Below, piece by piece: positions 26,948 through 36,360 of a DNA stretch of 64,000 bases. Each line of letters begins with the position of its first letter. Position 1 is the first letter of the stretch. A program made the position numbers and the translations under genes. The notes below the pieces were generated by a model. The model had not been told where the DNA came from, did no database searches, and saw nothing but the letters and a program-made list of their open reading frames with translations. Origin of the DNA: an uncultured Pelagibacteraceae bacterium (lineage in GTDB: Bacteria > Pseudomonadota > Alphaproteobacteria > Pelagibacterales > Pelagibacteraceae); NCBI GenBank assembly GCA_902569975.1, contig CACFWD010000002.1, positions 1 through 64,000 on the forward strand, in the 5' to 3' direction.

Positions 26948-27952
26948 ATGACCCCAATAAATAAAGTAATAATTAATAAAAATACTCATATAAACCCTAT
27001 TTGGATAATGAGACAAGCAGGTAGATATTTACCTGAATTTAGAAAAATTAGATCTAATAATAATGATTTTATAAAATTATGTTTAAACGAAGATTTATCA
27101 TCTGAAATAACATTACAACCCCTTAAGAGATTTGATTTAGATGCAGCAATAATTTTTTCTGATATTCTTATGTTACCTTATGGATTGGGGCAAAAGGTAA
27201 AGTTTGAGAAAAATTTTGGTCCTAAATTGGGAGAATTAAATTTAAATGAAATTGCAAAAGTGGATGAGATTGATTTTGTAGAAAAAGTTCATCGTGTTTA
27301 TAAAGCTATAAAAAAAGTCAGTTCAAATTCTAATCTAAAGAATAAAAATACTATAGGTTTTGTTGGAGCACCTTGGACATTGTTAGTTTATATGATTAAC
27401 CAGCAATCACCAAAAAAAAAGTTAAAAGAAAATTTTTTTAATGATAACTTCCTAATAAATAGAATTTTATTAATTATTGAAAAATATTTAAAAATTCATA
27501 TCAAGCACCAAATTGAAAATGGCGCAAATATCATTCAAATTTTTGATAGCTGGGCAGGTTTACTTGAAGAAAAGGATTTACCCAATTATATTTATACACC
27601 CACTTTAAATCTTGTTAATTATATTAAATCTCTAAATGTACCCGTAATATGTTTTCCAAGAGAAATAAAAAATTACAAAGAATTTTGTGATATTGTTAAA
27701 CCTGATGCTATAAACATTGATTATAATGTGGATCCAAAAGAAATAGTTAAAGATATTAAGGTGCCAGTACAAGGAGGACTAAATCCAAATATTTTATTAA
27801 CTGATAAGCAAACATTAAAAAAAGAGACAATAAAATATTTAGAAATTTTTAAAGATCATCCTTATATCTTTAATCTTGGGCATGGCATACTGCCAGAAAC
27901 AAATCCCGAGATGGTAGAATATTTAGTTAAAACAGTAAAAGAATATAAATGA
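26948..27952 (+). CDS. hemE: Uroporphyrinogen decarboxylase
   Basis: HemE decarboxylates uroporphyrinogen III to coproporphyrinogen III in haem synthesis. The 334-residue TIM barrel has WIMRQAGRYLPEFRK near residue 20 with the two substrate-binding arginines, IIFSDILMLPYGLG with the essential Asp, VGAPWTLLVYMI, and NLGHGILPETNPEMV at the C-terminus. It is the first gene right of the proposed origin and overlaps hemH by 4 bases, forming hemE-hemH-hemJ. Confidence 0.97.
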   Translation: MTPINKVIINKNTHINPIWIMRQAGRYLPEFRKIRSNNNDFIKLCLNEDLSSEITLQPLKRFDLDAAIIFSDILMLPYGLGQKVKFEKNFGPKLGELNLNEIAKVDEIDFVEKVHRVYKAIKKVSSNSNLKNKNTIGFVGAPWTLLVYMINQQSPKKKLKENFFNDNFLINRILLIIEKYLKIHIKHQIENGANIIQIFDSWAGLLEEKDLPNYIYTPTLNLVNYIKSLNVPVICFPREIKNYKEFCDIVKPDAINIDYNVDPKEIVKDIKVPVQGGLNPNILLTDKQTLKKETIKYLEIFKDHPYIFNLGHGILPETNPEMVEYLVKTVKEYK

Positions 27953-28983
27953 GAAAAGCTGTAATTTTGTTTAATCTAGGTGGCCCCGATAAATTAGAGA
28001 GTGTTGAGCCTTTTTTATTTAATTTATTTAATGACCCAGCAATTTTAAATTTACCTGGTTTTCTTAGATTTCCCCTAGCAAAATTAATAGCAAACAGAAG
28101 AGCCCCAACTGCAAAAAAAATCTATCAAGAACTTGGAGGCTCCTCACCTATTTTGCAGCTCACGGAAGAACAATCTATAGCCCTGGAACAACGCTTAAAT
28201 CAAGATGATAGCTTATCAGAATATAAATGTTTTATAGTTATGCGATGTTGGCACCCTAGAGCAGAAAATGTTTTAAAAGATGTAATGAATTATGATCCCC
28301 ATGAAATAATTCTCATGCCTCTTTACCCACAGTATTCAGCCGCAACCTCTGGTTCGTCTTTAAAAGAATGGAAAGATATTTGTAAAAAAAAGGACTATAA
28401 AATTAAAACAAGTACAATTTGTTGCTATCCAACTGATCAAAATTTTGTAGAAGCACATAAAGATGAAATCACAAAAAAAATAAACAATCTTAAAAATTTC
28501 AAGTTAATATTTTCTGCACACGGGCTACCAGAAAAAAATATCAAAAAAGGAGATCCTTACCAGTGGCAGGTAGAACAATCAGTTGATAAAATTGTTAAGT
28601 CTTTAAATATTAAAAACTTAGATTGGGTATTAAGTTATCAAAGTAGAGTAGGACCATTAAAATGGATTGGTCCATCTACAGAAGAAATAATTATAGAAAA
28701 TTCAAAATTGGGAAAACATATTGTTTTAGTTCCTATAGCGTTTGTATCGGAACACTCAGAAACTTTAGTTGAATTAGATATAGAGTATAAAGAATTGGCT
28801 GATAAAAATGGTTGTAAAAATTATTCAAGAGTTCCTGCATTAGGAACTAATGAAAATTACATAAAAGCCATGTCTAATTTAATAATAAATAAACAAATAT
28901 ATGATTTTAATGGAGAACTTTTTCCTCCAAAAATACAATGCCCCAATGAATTCAAAAAATGTCCTTGTTTAAATTATGAATAG
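27949..28983 (+). CDS. hemH: Ferrochelatase
   Basis: HemH inserts Fe(II) into protoporphyrin IX. The 344-residue protein has LFNLGGPDKLESVEPFLFNLFND at the start, YQELGGSSPI, MPLYPQYSAATSGS, IFSAHGLPEKN with the metal-site His, and PIAFVSEHSETLVELD with the second site. Its C-terminus carries three closely spaced cysteines in C-X6-C-X-C (QCPNEFKKCPCLNYE), as might be expected for a [2Fe-2S] ferrochelatase of the alphaproteobacterial type. It overlaps hemJ by 8 bases. Confidence 0.96.
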   Translation: MRKAVILFNLGGPDKLESVEPFLFNLFNDPAILNLPGFLRFPLAKLIANRRAPTAKKIYQELGGSSPILQLTEEQSIALEQRLNQDDSLSEYKCFIVMRCWHPRAENVLKDVMNYDPHEIILMPLYPQYSAATSGSSLKEWKDICKKKDYKIKTSTICCYPTDQNFVEAHKDEITKKINNLKNFKLIFSAHGLPEKNIKKGDPYQWQVEQSVDKIVKSLNIKNLDWVLSYQSRVGPLKWIGPSTEEIIIENSKLGKHIVLVPIAFVSEHSETLVELDIEYKELADKNGCKNYSRVPALGTNENYIKAMSNLIINKQIYDFNGELFPPKIQCPNEFKKCPCLNYE

Positions 28984-29407
28984 TTATTTGTTATTTAAAA
29001 GTCTACATTTAATTGCTGTCATTTCTTGGATGGCAGGTCTTTTATATTTGCCAAGAATTTTTGTCTATCATTCTGAAAATGACAATGAAATTATTACAAC
29101 AGTATTTAAAACTATGGAAAGAAAGTTATTTTATTTCATTATGACACCAGCTATGATTTTAAGTTGGTTTTTTGGCTTGGCGCTGATTCATGAGATAGGA
29201 TTTGATCAACTTGCTAATTTTTGGCTTCAAATTAAGCTCGTTTTAGTGTTTTTCCTAACGTTGTATCATTTTTATTTAGGTGCTTTACTAAATAAGTTCA
29301 AATTTGATCAAAATAAGAAATCCTCAAAATTTTATCGATATATTAATGAAATCCCTACTTTATTGCTTATTTTTATTATTTTTATCGTAGTTTTTAAGCC
29401 AATCTAG
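28976..29407 (+). CDS. hemJ: Protoporphyrinogen IX oxidase HemJ
   Basis: HemJ oxidises protoporphyrinogen IX to protoporphyrin IX and is the form used by most alphaproteobacteria in place of HemG/HemY. The 143-residue protein has four transmembrane helices, with the conserved histidine in SLHLIAVISWMAGLLYLPR near residue 10, and LQIKLVLVFFLTLYHFYLG in the third helix. Placement after hemE and hemH completes the terminal steps of haem synthesis. Confidence 0.93.
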   Translation: MNSYLLFKSLHLIAVISWMAGLLYLPRIFVYHSENDNEIITTVFKTMERKLFYFIMTPAMILSWFFGLALIHEIGFDQLANFWLQIKLVLVFFLTLYHFYLGALLNKFKFDQNKKSSKFYRYINEIPTLLLIFIIFIVVFKPI

Positions 29408-29443
29408 GGTTGAATATTTTAGAAGAGCATATATATTCAGTTT

Positions 29444-29463
29444 ATTATTAAGTCCTTAATAAT
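29444..29463. promoter_or_regulatory. Perfect inverted repeat just upstream of rho
   Basis: ATTATTAAG-TC-CTTAATAAT is a 9 bp perfect dyad with a 2-base centre that ends 8 bases before the rho ATG. It could be an operator, or in RNA a hairpin next to the ribosome site. rho is autoregulated in E. coli, so a leader element here is plausible but unproven. Confidence 0.5.
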
Positions 29464-29471
29464 TTTAAATC

Positions 29472-30740
29472 ATGAACATTCAAGAATTAAAACTTAAATC
29501 ATCTGAGCAACTTATTACGCAAGCTGAAGAGTTGGGCATTGAAAATGCTAGCACTCTTAGAAAGCAAGAAATTCTTTTTGCAATTTTAAAAAAAGTTGCA
29601 GAAAAAGAAGAGATAACAGGTGCTGGAGTTTTGCAATTATTACAGGATGGATTTGGTTTCTTGAGAGCAATGGAGTCAAACTATTTACCTGGGCCTGATG
29701 ACATTTATGTAAGCCCAAGTCAAATCAGAAAATTTGGTCTAAGAACTGGTGATACAGTTGAAGGACCAGTTAGAGCACCGAAAGAAGGGGAAAGATATTT
29801 TGCACTTCTACAAGTGAGTAAAATAAATTTTGAAGAACCAGAAAAATCTAGACATAAAATTGCTTTTGACAATTTAACTCCTTTATATCCTGATAAACAA
29901 TTAGTTATGGAAGTTGAAACTACAAAAATTGAAAAAAAACCTGATCTTACTCCAAGATTAATTGATTTAGTTAGCCCGATAGGAAAAGGACAGCGTTCAA
30001 TTATTATTTCACCTCCTAAAGCGGGAAAAACTATGATTTTACAAAGCATAGCTAACTCTATAGCTAAAAATTATCCTGAATGTTACCTGATAGTTCTATT
30101 AATAGATGAAAGACCTGAAGAAGTTACAGATATGCAAAGGACTGTAAAAGGTGAAGTTATAAGCTCAACGTTTGATGAACCAGCACAAAGACACGTGGCT
30201 GTTGCTGAAATGGTAATTGAAAAAGCTAAAAGATTAACAGAGCATAAAAAAGATGTTGTTATACTCCTGGACTCAATAACAAGACTCGGTAGAGCATATA
30301 ATGCCGTAATCCCGAGTTCTGGTAAAGTCTTGACTGGAGGTGTTGACGCTAATGCACTTCAAAGACCAAAAAGATTTTTTGGTGCAGCTAGAAATATTGA
30401 GGAAGGTGGATCATTAACTATTATATCTACAGCGTTAATAGATACTGGAAGTAGAATGGATGAAGTAATTTTTGAGGAGTTTAAGGGTACTGGAAATAGC
30501 GAAACTGTCTTAGACAGAAAAATTGCTGATAAAAGAATTTATCCAGCAATAGATATAACAAAATCTGGAACAAGAAGAGAAGAGTTACTATTTGAAAAAA
30601 ATGATTTACAGAAAATGAATGTATTAAGAAGAATTATTGCACCGATGGGCACAATGGATGCAATTGAATTTATTAGTTCAAAATTAAAAGATACTAAAAA
30701 TAATGCTGAATTCTTTAATTCGATGAATAAACCATCGTAA
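29472..30740 (+). CDS. rho: Transcription termination factor Rho
   Basis: Rho is the hexameric RNA helicase that ends transcription. The 422-residue protein has the N-terminal Rho domain ([20 protein letters not shown]), the RNA-binding cold-shock-like domain with [22 protein letters not shown], and the motor with [12 protein letters not shown] near residue 180 (Walker A), [28 protein letters not shown] (Walker B) and [20 protein letters not shown] (Q-loop). Length is normal. It follows hemJ after 64 bases that hold a perfect inverted repeat. Confidence 0.97.
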   Translation: MNIQELKLKSSEQLITQAEELGIENASTLRKQEILFAILKKVAEKEEITGAGVLQLLQDGFGFLRAMESNYLPGPDDIYVSPSQIRKFGLRTGDTVEGPVRAPKEGERYFALLQVSKINFEEPEKSRHKIAFDNLTPLYPDKQLVMEVETTKIEKKPDLTPRLIDLVSPIGKGQRSIIISPPKAGKTMILQSIANSIAKNYPECYLIVLLIDERPEEVTDMQRTVKGEVISSTFDEPAQRHVAVAEMVIEKAKRLTEHKKDVVILLDSITRLGRAYNAVIPSSGKVLTGGVDANALQRPKRFFGAARNIEEGGSLTIISTALIDTGSRMDEVIFEEFKGTGNSETVLDRKIADKRIYPAIDITKSGTRREELLFEKNDLQKMNVLRRIIAPMGTMDAIEFISSKLKDTKNNAEFFNSMNKPS

Positions 30741-30770
30741 ATTAAAAAATGTTTGTGCAACTACTATTAT

Positions 30771-32354
30771 ATGAATTTAGTAGAGAAAATTAAAATTCTT
30801 AATAATTATCTAAAAATTAAGAACTTCAACAAAGTGATTGAAGATGGGAAAAAGATTTTAAAGAAAAGCCCAAATAATGATTATCTTTTAAACCTAATTG
30901 GAATGGCTTTCCAAGGAAAATCCCAATATTTAAATTCAATTAATTTTTTTGAAGAGTCATTAAAAATAAATCCAGGAAATATAGCTGCTATGAATAATTA
31001 TGCTAATTCATTAAAAGCAATTGGTAAATTTGAGCAATCAAAGAATTTATATGAAAAAATTTTAGATAAAGACCCAAATTATATAAGAGCTTATAATAAT
31101 CTCGCAAATCTTAAAACTTCTTATAACGACTATGATGGCGCAATTGATTTGTATATAAAAGCAATAACTTTACTAAAAAAAAATAAAAATATTCCAAAAA
31201 TACATAGCTTAGAGCTTATGTTTTCTTTAGCTGTTGCTTACCAAGGCTGTAATAAAGTTAAAGAATCAAAGGCAACTATCGATGAAATATTATCTTTAGA
31301 CCCTTCTCATGCCGGAGCTCATAAGTTAAAAAGTTCGATGTTTAAATACTCTAATGATAATTTGGAGTCTATCGATCATTTAAAAAAAATGGAAATATTA
31401 AATGAAGATAAAAAATTAGATAATAATAAAAAAATTGATTTATTTTTTTCTTTAGGCAAAGCTTATGAGGATGTAAAAAATTTTGATAAATCCTACTATT
31501 ATTTGAATGAAGCAAATAAACTTAGATATGAAAAGCATGGCTCAAATTTAGATAATGAAAAAAAATTATTTGAGCATATAATTAGAATTTTTGAAAAAAT
31601 TAATCTTAAAGAATGTCATTCAGAAATACCATCGAAAAAGATAATTTTTATCTGTGGTATGCCAAGATCTGGTACCACACTAACTGAGCAAATTTTATCT
31701 TCACACGATGATGTATATGGCGCGGGAGAGTTGGTATATTTACAGAGAGTTATTCAAAAAAATTTTTATCATGACTCAAAGCTTGATAAACAAAAAATTA
31801 AACAAACCAAAGATCTTTCTAAAAATGTTATATCGTCTGAATATTTAGAACATTTTAACATATACAATATAAATCAAAATGTCATAACCGATAAAGCTCC
31901 TCAAAATTTCAGATGGCTTGGCTTTATCAAACTTTTTTTTCCAAATAGCAAAATATTACACTGTTATAGAAATCCTAAAGATAATTGTTTATCTTTATTT
32001 AAAAATAGTTTTGCATCAGCAATGATGAATTGGTCTAATAATTCAAGAGACATAGCAAATTATTATAATATCTACGAGGAATTAATGAGTTTTTGGAAAA
32101 GCAAGATTCCAGAATTTATTTTTGATGTTGAGTACGAGAAACTTGTGACTAATAAAAACAACGAAATCAAAAAAATATTAAAATTTTGTGAATTATCATG
32201 GGATGAAAAATGTTTAAATCATGAAAAAAATAGTAAGACACCAATTAAAACTGTTAGCGCTTCACAGGCAAGAAGACCTATTTATAACAGCTCTTTAAAT
32301 AGCAATGTTAATTTTGATAAACACTTAGATGAAATGTTTAAGATCTTGAAATAA
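30771..32354 (+). CDS. TPR-repeat sulfotransferase
   Basis: This protein of about 527 residues joins an N-terminal TPR array (residues about 10-265, with repeats such as LKINPGNIAAMNNYANSLKA and ILDKDPNYIRAYNNLANLK) to a C-terminal sulfotransferase domain. The domain has the PAPS 5'-phosphosulfate loop CGMPRSGTTLTEQIL near residue 295 and the 3'-phosphate site YRNPKDNCLSLF. The acceptor is unknown and could be a glycan, lipid or protein. The open frame begins at a TTG at 30753; I choose the ATG at 30771. It interrupts the usual rho-mnmE adjacency of the origin cluster. Marine alphaproteobacteria carry several such TPR-sulfotransferases. Confidence 0.85.
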   Translation: MNLVEKIKILNNYLKIKNFNKVIEDGKKILKKSPNNDYLLNLIGMAFQGKSQYLNSINFFEESLKINPGNIAAMNNYANSLKAIGKFEQSKNLYEKILDKDPNYIRAYNNLANLKTSYNDYDGAIDLYIKAITLLKKNKNIPKIHSLELMFSLAVAYQGCNKVKESKATIDEILSLDPSHAGAHKLKSSMFKYSNDNLESIDHLKKMEILNEDKKLDNNKKIDLFFSLGKAYEDVKNFDKSYYYLNEANKLRYEKHGSNLDNEKKLFEHIIRIFEKINLKECHSEIPSKKIIFICGMPRSGTTLTEQILSSHDDVYGAGELVYLQRVIQKNFYHDSKLDKQKIKQTKDLSKNVISSEYLEHFNIYNINQNVITDKAPQNFRWLGFIKLFFPNSKILHCYRNPKDNCLSLFKNSFASAMMNWSNNSRDIANYYNIYEELMSFWKSKIPEFIFDVEYEKLVTNKNNEIKKILKFCELSWDEKCLNHEKNSKTPIKTVSASQARRPIYNSSLNSNVNFDKHLDEMFKILK

Positions 32355-32396
32355 ATTTTTAAATCTAACATTAATCGTGTATCATTAGTTTATAAT

Positions 32397-33728
32397 ATGA
32401 CTATTTACGCTTTATCATCGGGCCCAGGTGTGTCTGGAGTAGCAATAATTAGAATTTCAGGGCCTGAAGCTTCAAAAGTGATTAAATCTCTCACGGGAAA
32501 AGAAATTCCACATCCTAGAGTGGCTACACTTCGAAAAATAAACAATATCAACACTTCTGAGCTTATAGATGAAGGTATTATAATATGGTTTCCGGGCCCT
32601 GAGAGCTACACAGGGGAAGATATGGCCGAAATACATGTGCACGGAGGAAAAGCTTTAGTTTTAGCTGTTCAAAGCGAGATTTCAAAAATTAAAAATTGTA
32701 GATTAGCTGAGCCTGGAGAATTTACAAAGCTTGCGTTTCAAAATGGGAAAATAAATTTGCTTAAAGCCGAGAGCATAGCGGACTTGATATCTGCTGAAAC
32801 TGAAATTCAAAGATTACAAGCTGTAAAAATTATGAGAGGAAAATCCTCAGAAAAATTTAACGAGTTGAGAGACAAATTATTAAAAATTTTATCTTTTGTT
32901 GAGGCGAAAATAGATTTTCCTGAAGAAGATCTACCAGAAGATAATATAAGAAAAATAAAAAAAGACTCTTTAGATGTGTTAAATGAGATTAATAATATTT
33001 TAAATGATCAAAAAGTTGGAGAAATAATCCGCGAAGGTTTTAAAATTGCAATCGTAGGACCAACTAATGCAGGCAAATCCAGTTTATTAAATAATTTATC
33101 AAACAGGGAAGTTGCCATAGTCTCTGAAATAGCTGGTACAACAAGAGATGTTGTTGAAACACATTTAAATTTAGATGGGTTTCCTGTTATTATTTCCGAC
33201 ACGGCTGGTATACGAGAGTCAAAAGATGAAATTGAAAAAAAGGGAATTAGATTATCTCTTAAAAAGGCTGAAAATGCCGATCTAAAACTAGTAGTAATTG
33301 ATGCAAAAACTGTTGATTTAAGCGGCTTTTTGAACGATTTGTTAAAAAATGATGCAATTTTAGTTGTTAATAAATCAGATCTTATAAAAGATAAATTAGA
33401 CCCAAAAATTCTTAAACTTAATCATGTTTTAATTTCACTAAAAGATAACTCAAATATAGATGAGTTGATTTCAATGATTAAAAATTATTTAAAGGATAAA
33501 TTTATTACCGAGGAAGATATTTTGATTACTCGAGAAAGACATAGACAACATTTGGTACAGTGCGTAGATCATTTAAAAAATTTTTTAGATAAAAATACAG
33601 TAAAAGATTTTGATAAAGCTGCTGAAGATTTAAGACTAGCAACTAGACATTTGGGCATGATAGTTGGAAAAGTTGACGTAGAGGAGATATTAGGTAGTAT
33701 TTTCAACGATTTTTGTATTGGAAAATAA
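32397..33728 (+). CDS. mnmE: tRNA modification GTPase MnmE
   Basis: MnmE with MnmG installs the carboxymethylaminomethyl group on U34 of certain tRNAs. The 443-residue protein starts MTIYALSSGPGVSGVAIIRISG (folate-binding N-domain) and contains an all-helical region and an inserted G domain with GPTNAGKSSLLN near residue 221, DTAGI and NKSD. The C-terminal tail ends FCIGK, the strictly conserved Cys motif. The mnmE-mnmG-rsmG-parA-parB order is the standard origin-proximal cluster. Confidence 0.97.
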   Translation: MTIYALSSGPGVSGVAIIRISGPEASKVIKSLTGKEIPHPRVATLRKINNINTSELIDEGIIIWFPGPESYTGEDMAEIHVHGGKALVLAVQSEISKIKNCRLAEPGEFTKLAFQNGKINLLKAESIADLISAETEIQRLQAVKIMRGKSSEKFNELRDKLLKILSFVEAKIDFPEEDLPEDNIRKIKKDSLDVLNEINNILNDQKVGEIIREGFKIAIVGPTNAGKSSLLNNLSNREVAIVSEIAGTTRDVVETHLNLDGFPVIISDTAGIRESKDEIEKKGIRLSLKKAENADLKLVVIDAKTVDLSGFLNDLLKNDAILVVNKSDLIKDKLDPKILKLNHVLISLKDNSNIDELISMIKNYLKDKFITEEDILITRERHRQHLVQCVDHLKNFLDKNTVKDFDKAAEDLRLATRHLGMIVGKVDVEEILGSIFNDFCIGK

Positions 33729-33844
33729 AAGCGATTTTGCTGTATTTTTAGCCCTTTTTTTACTATTTTCGTTGATAAATATAGCTTATTTAAGGAAAAA
33801 AACTCAAATCTTGTAAATATTTTAATCGAATATAAATTTACACC

Positions 33845-35716
33845 ATGAAAAAAGATTTATCTTATGACGTGGTAGTAATTGGTGGAGGACACGCAGGTTG
33901 TGAAGCGGCAGCTGCATCAGCTCGACTTGGAATCAACACTGCTCTATTCACTCATAACAAAAATACCATAGGTGAAATGTCATGTAATCCTGCTATCGGT
34001 GGTTTAGGCAAAGGTCATTTGGTGAGAGAAATTGATGCTTTAGATGGAGTTATGGCTGAGGTGGCTGATAAGTCTGGAATACAATTTAGATTACTAAACA
34101 GAAGTAGAGGCCCAGCAGTAAGAGGACCCAGAACTCAATCTGACAGATCTTTATATCGTAAATTTATGCAAGAAAAACTAGTAAACTATTGTAATTTAAG
34201 CATTTTTTCTGATCCGGTTATAAAGTTTATTTTTAAAGATAATCAAATAAATGGATTTATAACACAAAAAGGTAATAAAGTAAGTTGCATTAAGTTAATT
34301 CTCACAACAGGAACATTTCTAAATGGCTTGATACATATTGGAGATGAGAAAACACCAGCTGGTCGATTTAATGAAAAACCCAGTACAGGTCTGAGCGAAC
34401 AATTACAGAAATATAATTTCAAAATAGGTAGATTAAAAACTGGAACACCTCCAAGATTAGATTCTAGATCTATTAATTTTGAAAACCTCGAAAAACAATT
34501 TGCAGATGTTGATCCTTATTTTTTTTCTTTTTTAACTGAAACAAATTTAAACAAACAAGTTTCATGCTCAATGACTTATACAAACGAAAAGGTTCATAGG
34601 ATAATTGAAAAAAATTTATCTAAAAGCGCCATTTACTCTGGAAGTATTCAGGGTGTTGGTCCTAGATATTGTCCTTCAATAGAAGATAAAATAGTAAAAT
34701 TTTCAGATAAGAATAGACATCAGATATTTTTAGAACCAGAAGGCCTAAATGACCATACAATTTACCCAAATGGGATATCTACATCACTGCCTGAGGCTGT
34801 TCAGTATGAAATTCTCAACAATATCAATGGTTTAGAGAATGTAAAAGTAATTAGACCAGGTTATGCTATAGAATATGATTATATAGATCCTAGAGAACTT
34901 TTTCTGACATTGGAAACAAAAAAAATTAAAAACTTATATCTGGCTGGTCAAATCAATGGAACTACAGGATATGAAGAGGCTGCTGCTCAAGGTCTTATAG
35001 CAGGAATTAATGCTGCCCTCTCCATAAAAAATATGGAACCTTTTATTCTGGACCGTTCAGATGCTTATATTGGAGTTATGATTGATGACTTAATAACTAA
35101 GGGTGTTGCTGAACCTTACCGGATGTTTACATCTCGAGCCGAGTATAGATTGAGTCTTCGATCCGATAACGCTGATTTAAGGCTTACTCATAAAGGAATT
35201 AAAATTGGTTTAATATCGGAACATAGAAAAAGAATTTTTGAGGACAAATTCGAAAAATTAAGCAAAATTTCCCTCCAAATGTCTAATTTGAGTATTTCTC
35301 CATCTAAAGCAGATAAATTTGGGGTAAATATTGCTAAAGACGGTGTTTTAAGATCTGCAGAAGAAATCTTAACTCAAAAAAATGTTGATATGAGGAAAAT
35401 AAGGGATATTTGGCCGGAAATCCAATATCATGGCACTGAAATAGATGAACAGGTGCAGATAAATTCTCATTATCGAGGATATTTGAAAAAACAAAAAGCT
35501 GATATACTAGCCTTTAAAAGGGATGAGAATTTAACAATTCCTGATAATATCGATTATGATCAATTTTCAGGTCTTTCCAATGAAGTTAAGGCTAAATTTA
35601 AGGAAATAAGGCCTAAAACTATGGGTCAAGCCCTAAGAATAGATGGTATCACACCTGCAGCAGTATATATTTTGTTGTCACATGTTAAAAGAAAGTCTAT
35701 TAAGCATATAGCTTAA
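33845..35716 (+). CDS. mnmG: tRNA uridine 5-carboxymethylaminomethyl modification enzyme MnmG (GidA)
   Basis: MnmG is the FAD/NADH partner of MnmE. The 623-residue protein has the FAD-binding [21 protein letters not shown] at residues 10-30, [24 protein letters not shown], a conserved [11 protein letters not shown], and [13 protein letters not shown] late in the FAD domain. The C-terminal helical domain binds MnmE. A 116-base gap precedes it with no terminator that I can recognise. The stop overlaps the rsmG start (TAATG). Confidence 0.98.
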   Translation: MKKDLSYDVVVIGGGHAGCEAAAASARLGINTALFTHNKNTIGEMSCNPAIGGLGKGHLVREIDALDGVMAEVADKSGIQFRLLNRSRGPAVRGPRTQSDRSLYRKFMQEKLVNYCNLSIFSDPVIKFIFKDNQINGFITQKGNKVSCIKLILTTGTFLNGLIHIGDEKTPAGRFNEKPSTGLSEQLQKYNFKIGRLKTGTPPRLDSRSINFENLEKQFADVDPYFFSFLTETNLNKQVSCSMTYTNEKVHRIIEKNLSKSAIYSGSIQGVGPRYCPSIEDKIVKFSDKNRHQIFLEPEGLNDHTIYPNGISTSLPEAVQYEILNNINGLENVKVIRPGYAIEYDYIDPRELFLTLETKKIKNLYLAGQINGTTGYEEAAAQGLIAGINAALSIKNMEPFILDRSDAYIGVMIDDLITKGVAEPYRMFTSRAEYRLSLRSDNADLRLTHKGIKIGLISEHRKRIFEDKFEKLSKISLQMSNLSISPSKADKFGVNIAKDGVLRSAEEILTQKNVDMRKIRDIWPEIQYHGTEIDEQVQINSHYRGYLKKQKADILAFKRDENLTIPDNIDYDQFSGLSNEVKAKFKEIRPKTMGQALRIDGITPAAVYILLSHVKRKSIKHIA

Positions 35717-36360
35717 TGGATCAAGAAATTTTAAATTCTTATACTAGACTCAATGATTTAAATGTTTCACGTGAAACGTTTTTAGATTTTGAAAACTATA
35801 TATCCATGATTTTGGAAAAAAATAAAAAAATTAATATAATTAGCCAAAAAACAGCCTCGAAAAAATCTATAATTGACCGTCATATAATAGATTCTGCACA
35901 AATTATTGATTTTGTTGATTTAAATAGCAATACAACCACAGATATAGGCTCAGGAGGAGGTATGCCTGGCATCATTGTGGCTATCATGCTTAAAAACATG
36001 AAAAATAAAATGATTGTGCATCTTTATGAAAAAAGCTTCCATAAAAGCAATTTCTTGAGAGAGGTTTCAGATAAATTAAATTTAAACACAAAAGTTTTTA
36101 ACAGAAATATTTTTGAAATCAAAAACATTGAGACAGGAACGATAATGTCAAGAGCATTTAAACCAATGCCGGTTGTTTTGGATTTGGTGTATGAAAATTT
36201 TTATGAGTATAAAAATTTAATTTTTTTCATGGGGAAAAGAGGAAAAAAAGTTTTTGAAGATTCTAAAAAAAATTGGGAGCTTGAGTATACAGAAAAAGAG
36301 AGTTTAACTAATAAAGGTTCATTTTTGATTAATATTAAAAAAATTGAAAAAAAAAATTAA
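35716..36360 (+). CDS. rsmG: 16S rRNA m7G527 methyltransferase RsmG (GidB)
   Basis: RsmG methylates G527 of 16S rRNA using SAM. The 214-residue Rossmann-fold methyltransferase has KKINIISQKT, IIDRHIIDSAQI, the SAM loop TDIGSGGGMPGIIVAIML near residues 75-92, and MSRAFKP. Its N-terminal segment DLNVSRETFLDFE is encoded by a near-perfect parS site (35763-35778), so the coding sequence doubles as a centromere. The gene directly adjoins parA. Confidence 0.96.
   Translation: MDQEILNSYTRLNDLNVSRETFLDFENYISMILEKNKKINIISQKTASKKSIIDRHIIDSAQIIDFVDLNSNTTTDIGSGGGMPGIIVAIMLKNMKNKMIVHLYEKSFHKSNFLREVSDKLNLNTKVFNRNIFEIKNIETGTIMSRAFKPMPVVLDLVYENFYEYKNLIFFMGKRGKKVFEDSKKNWELEYTEKESLTNKGSFLINIKKIEKKN
35763..35778. 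promoter_or_regulatory. parS: parS centromere-like site inside rsmG
   Basis: TGTTTCACGTGAAACG matches the ParB-binding consensus TGTTTCACGTGAAACA in 15 of 16 bases, including the whole inner palindrome. It lies in the rsmG coding sequence, encoding NVSRET in frame, about 600 bp upstream of parA. I see no second copy in the window. Confidence 0.88.

Noticed and set aside
32391..32396. TATAAT directly before the mnmE ATG
   Set aside because: A -10 with zero spacing would start transcription inside the gene, so it cannot serve this start codon.
33729..33844. Possible hairpin or small RNA between mnmE and mnmG
   Set aside because: Only 3-6 bp A+T stems can be drawn, with no consistent structure.
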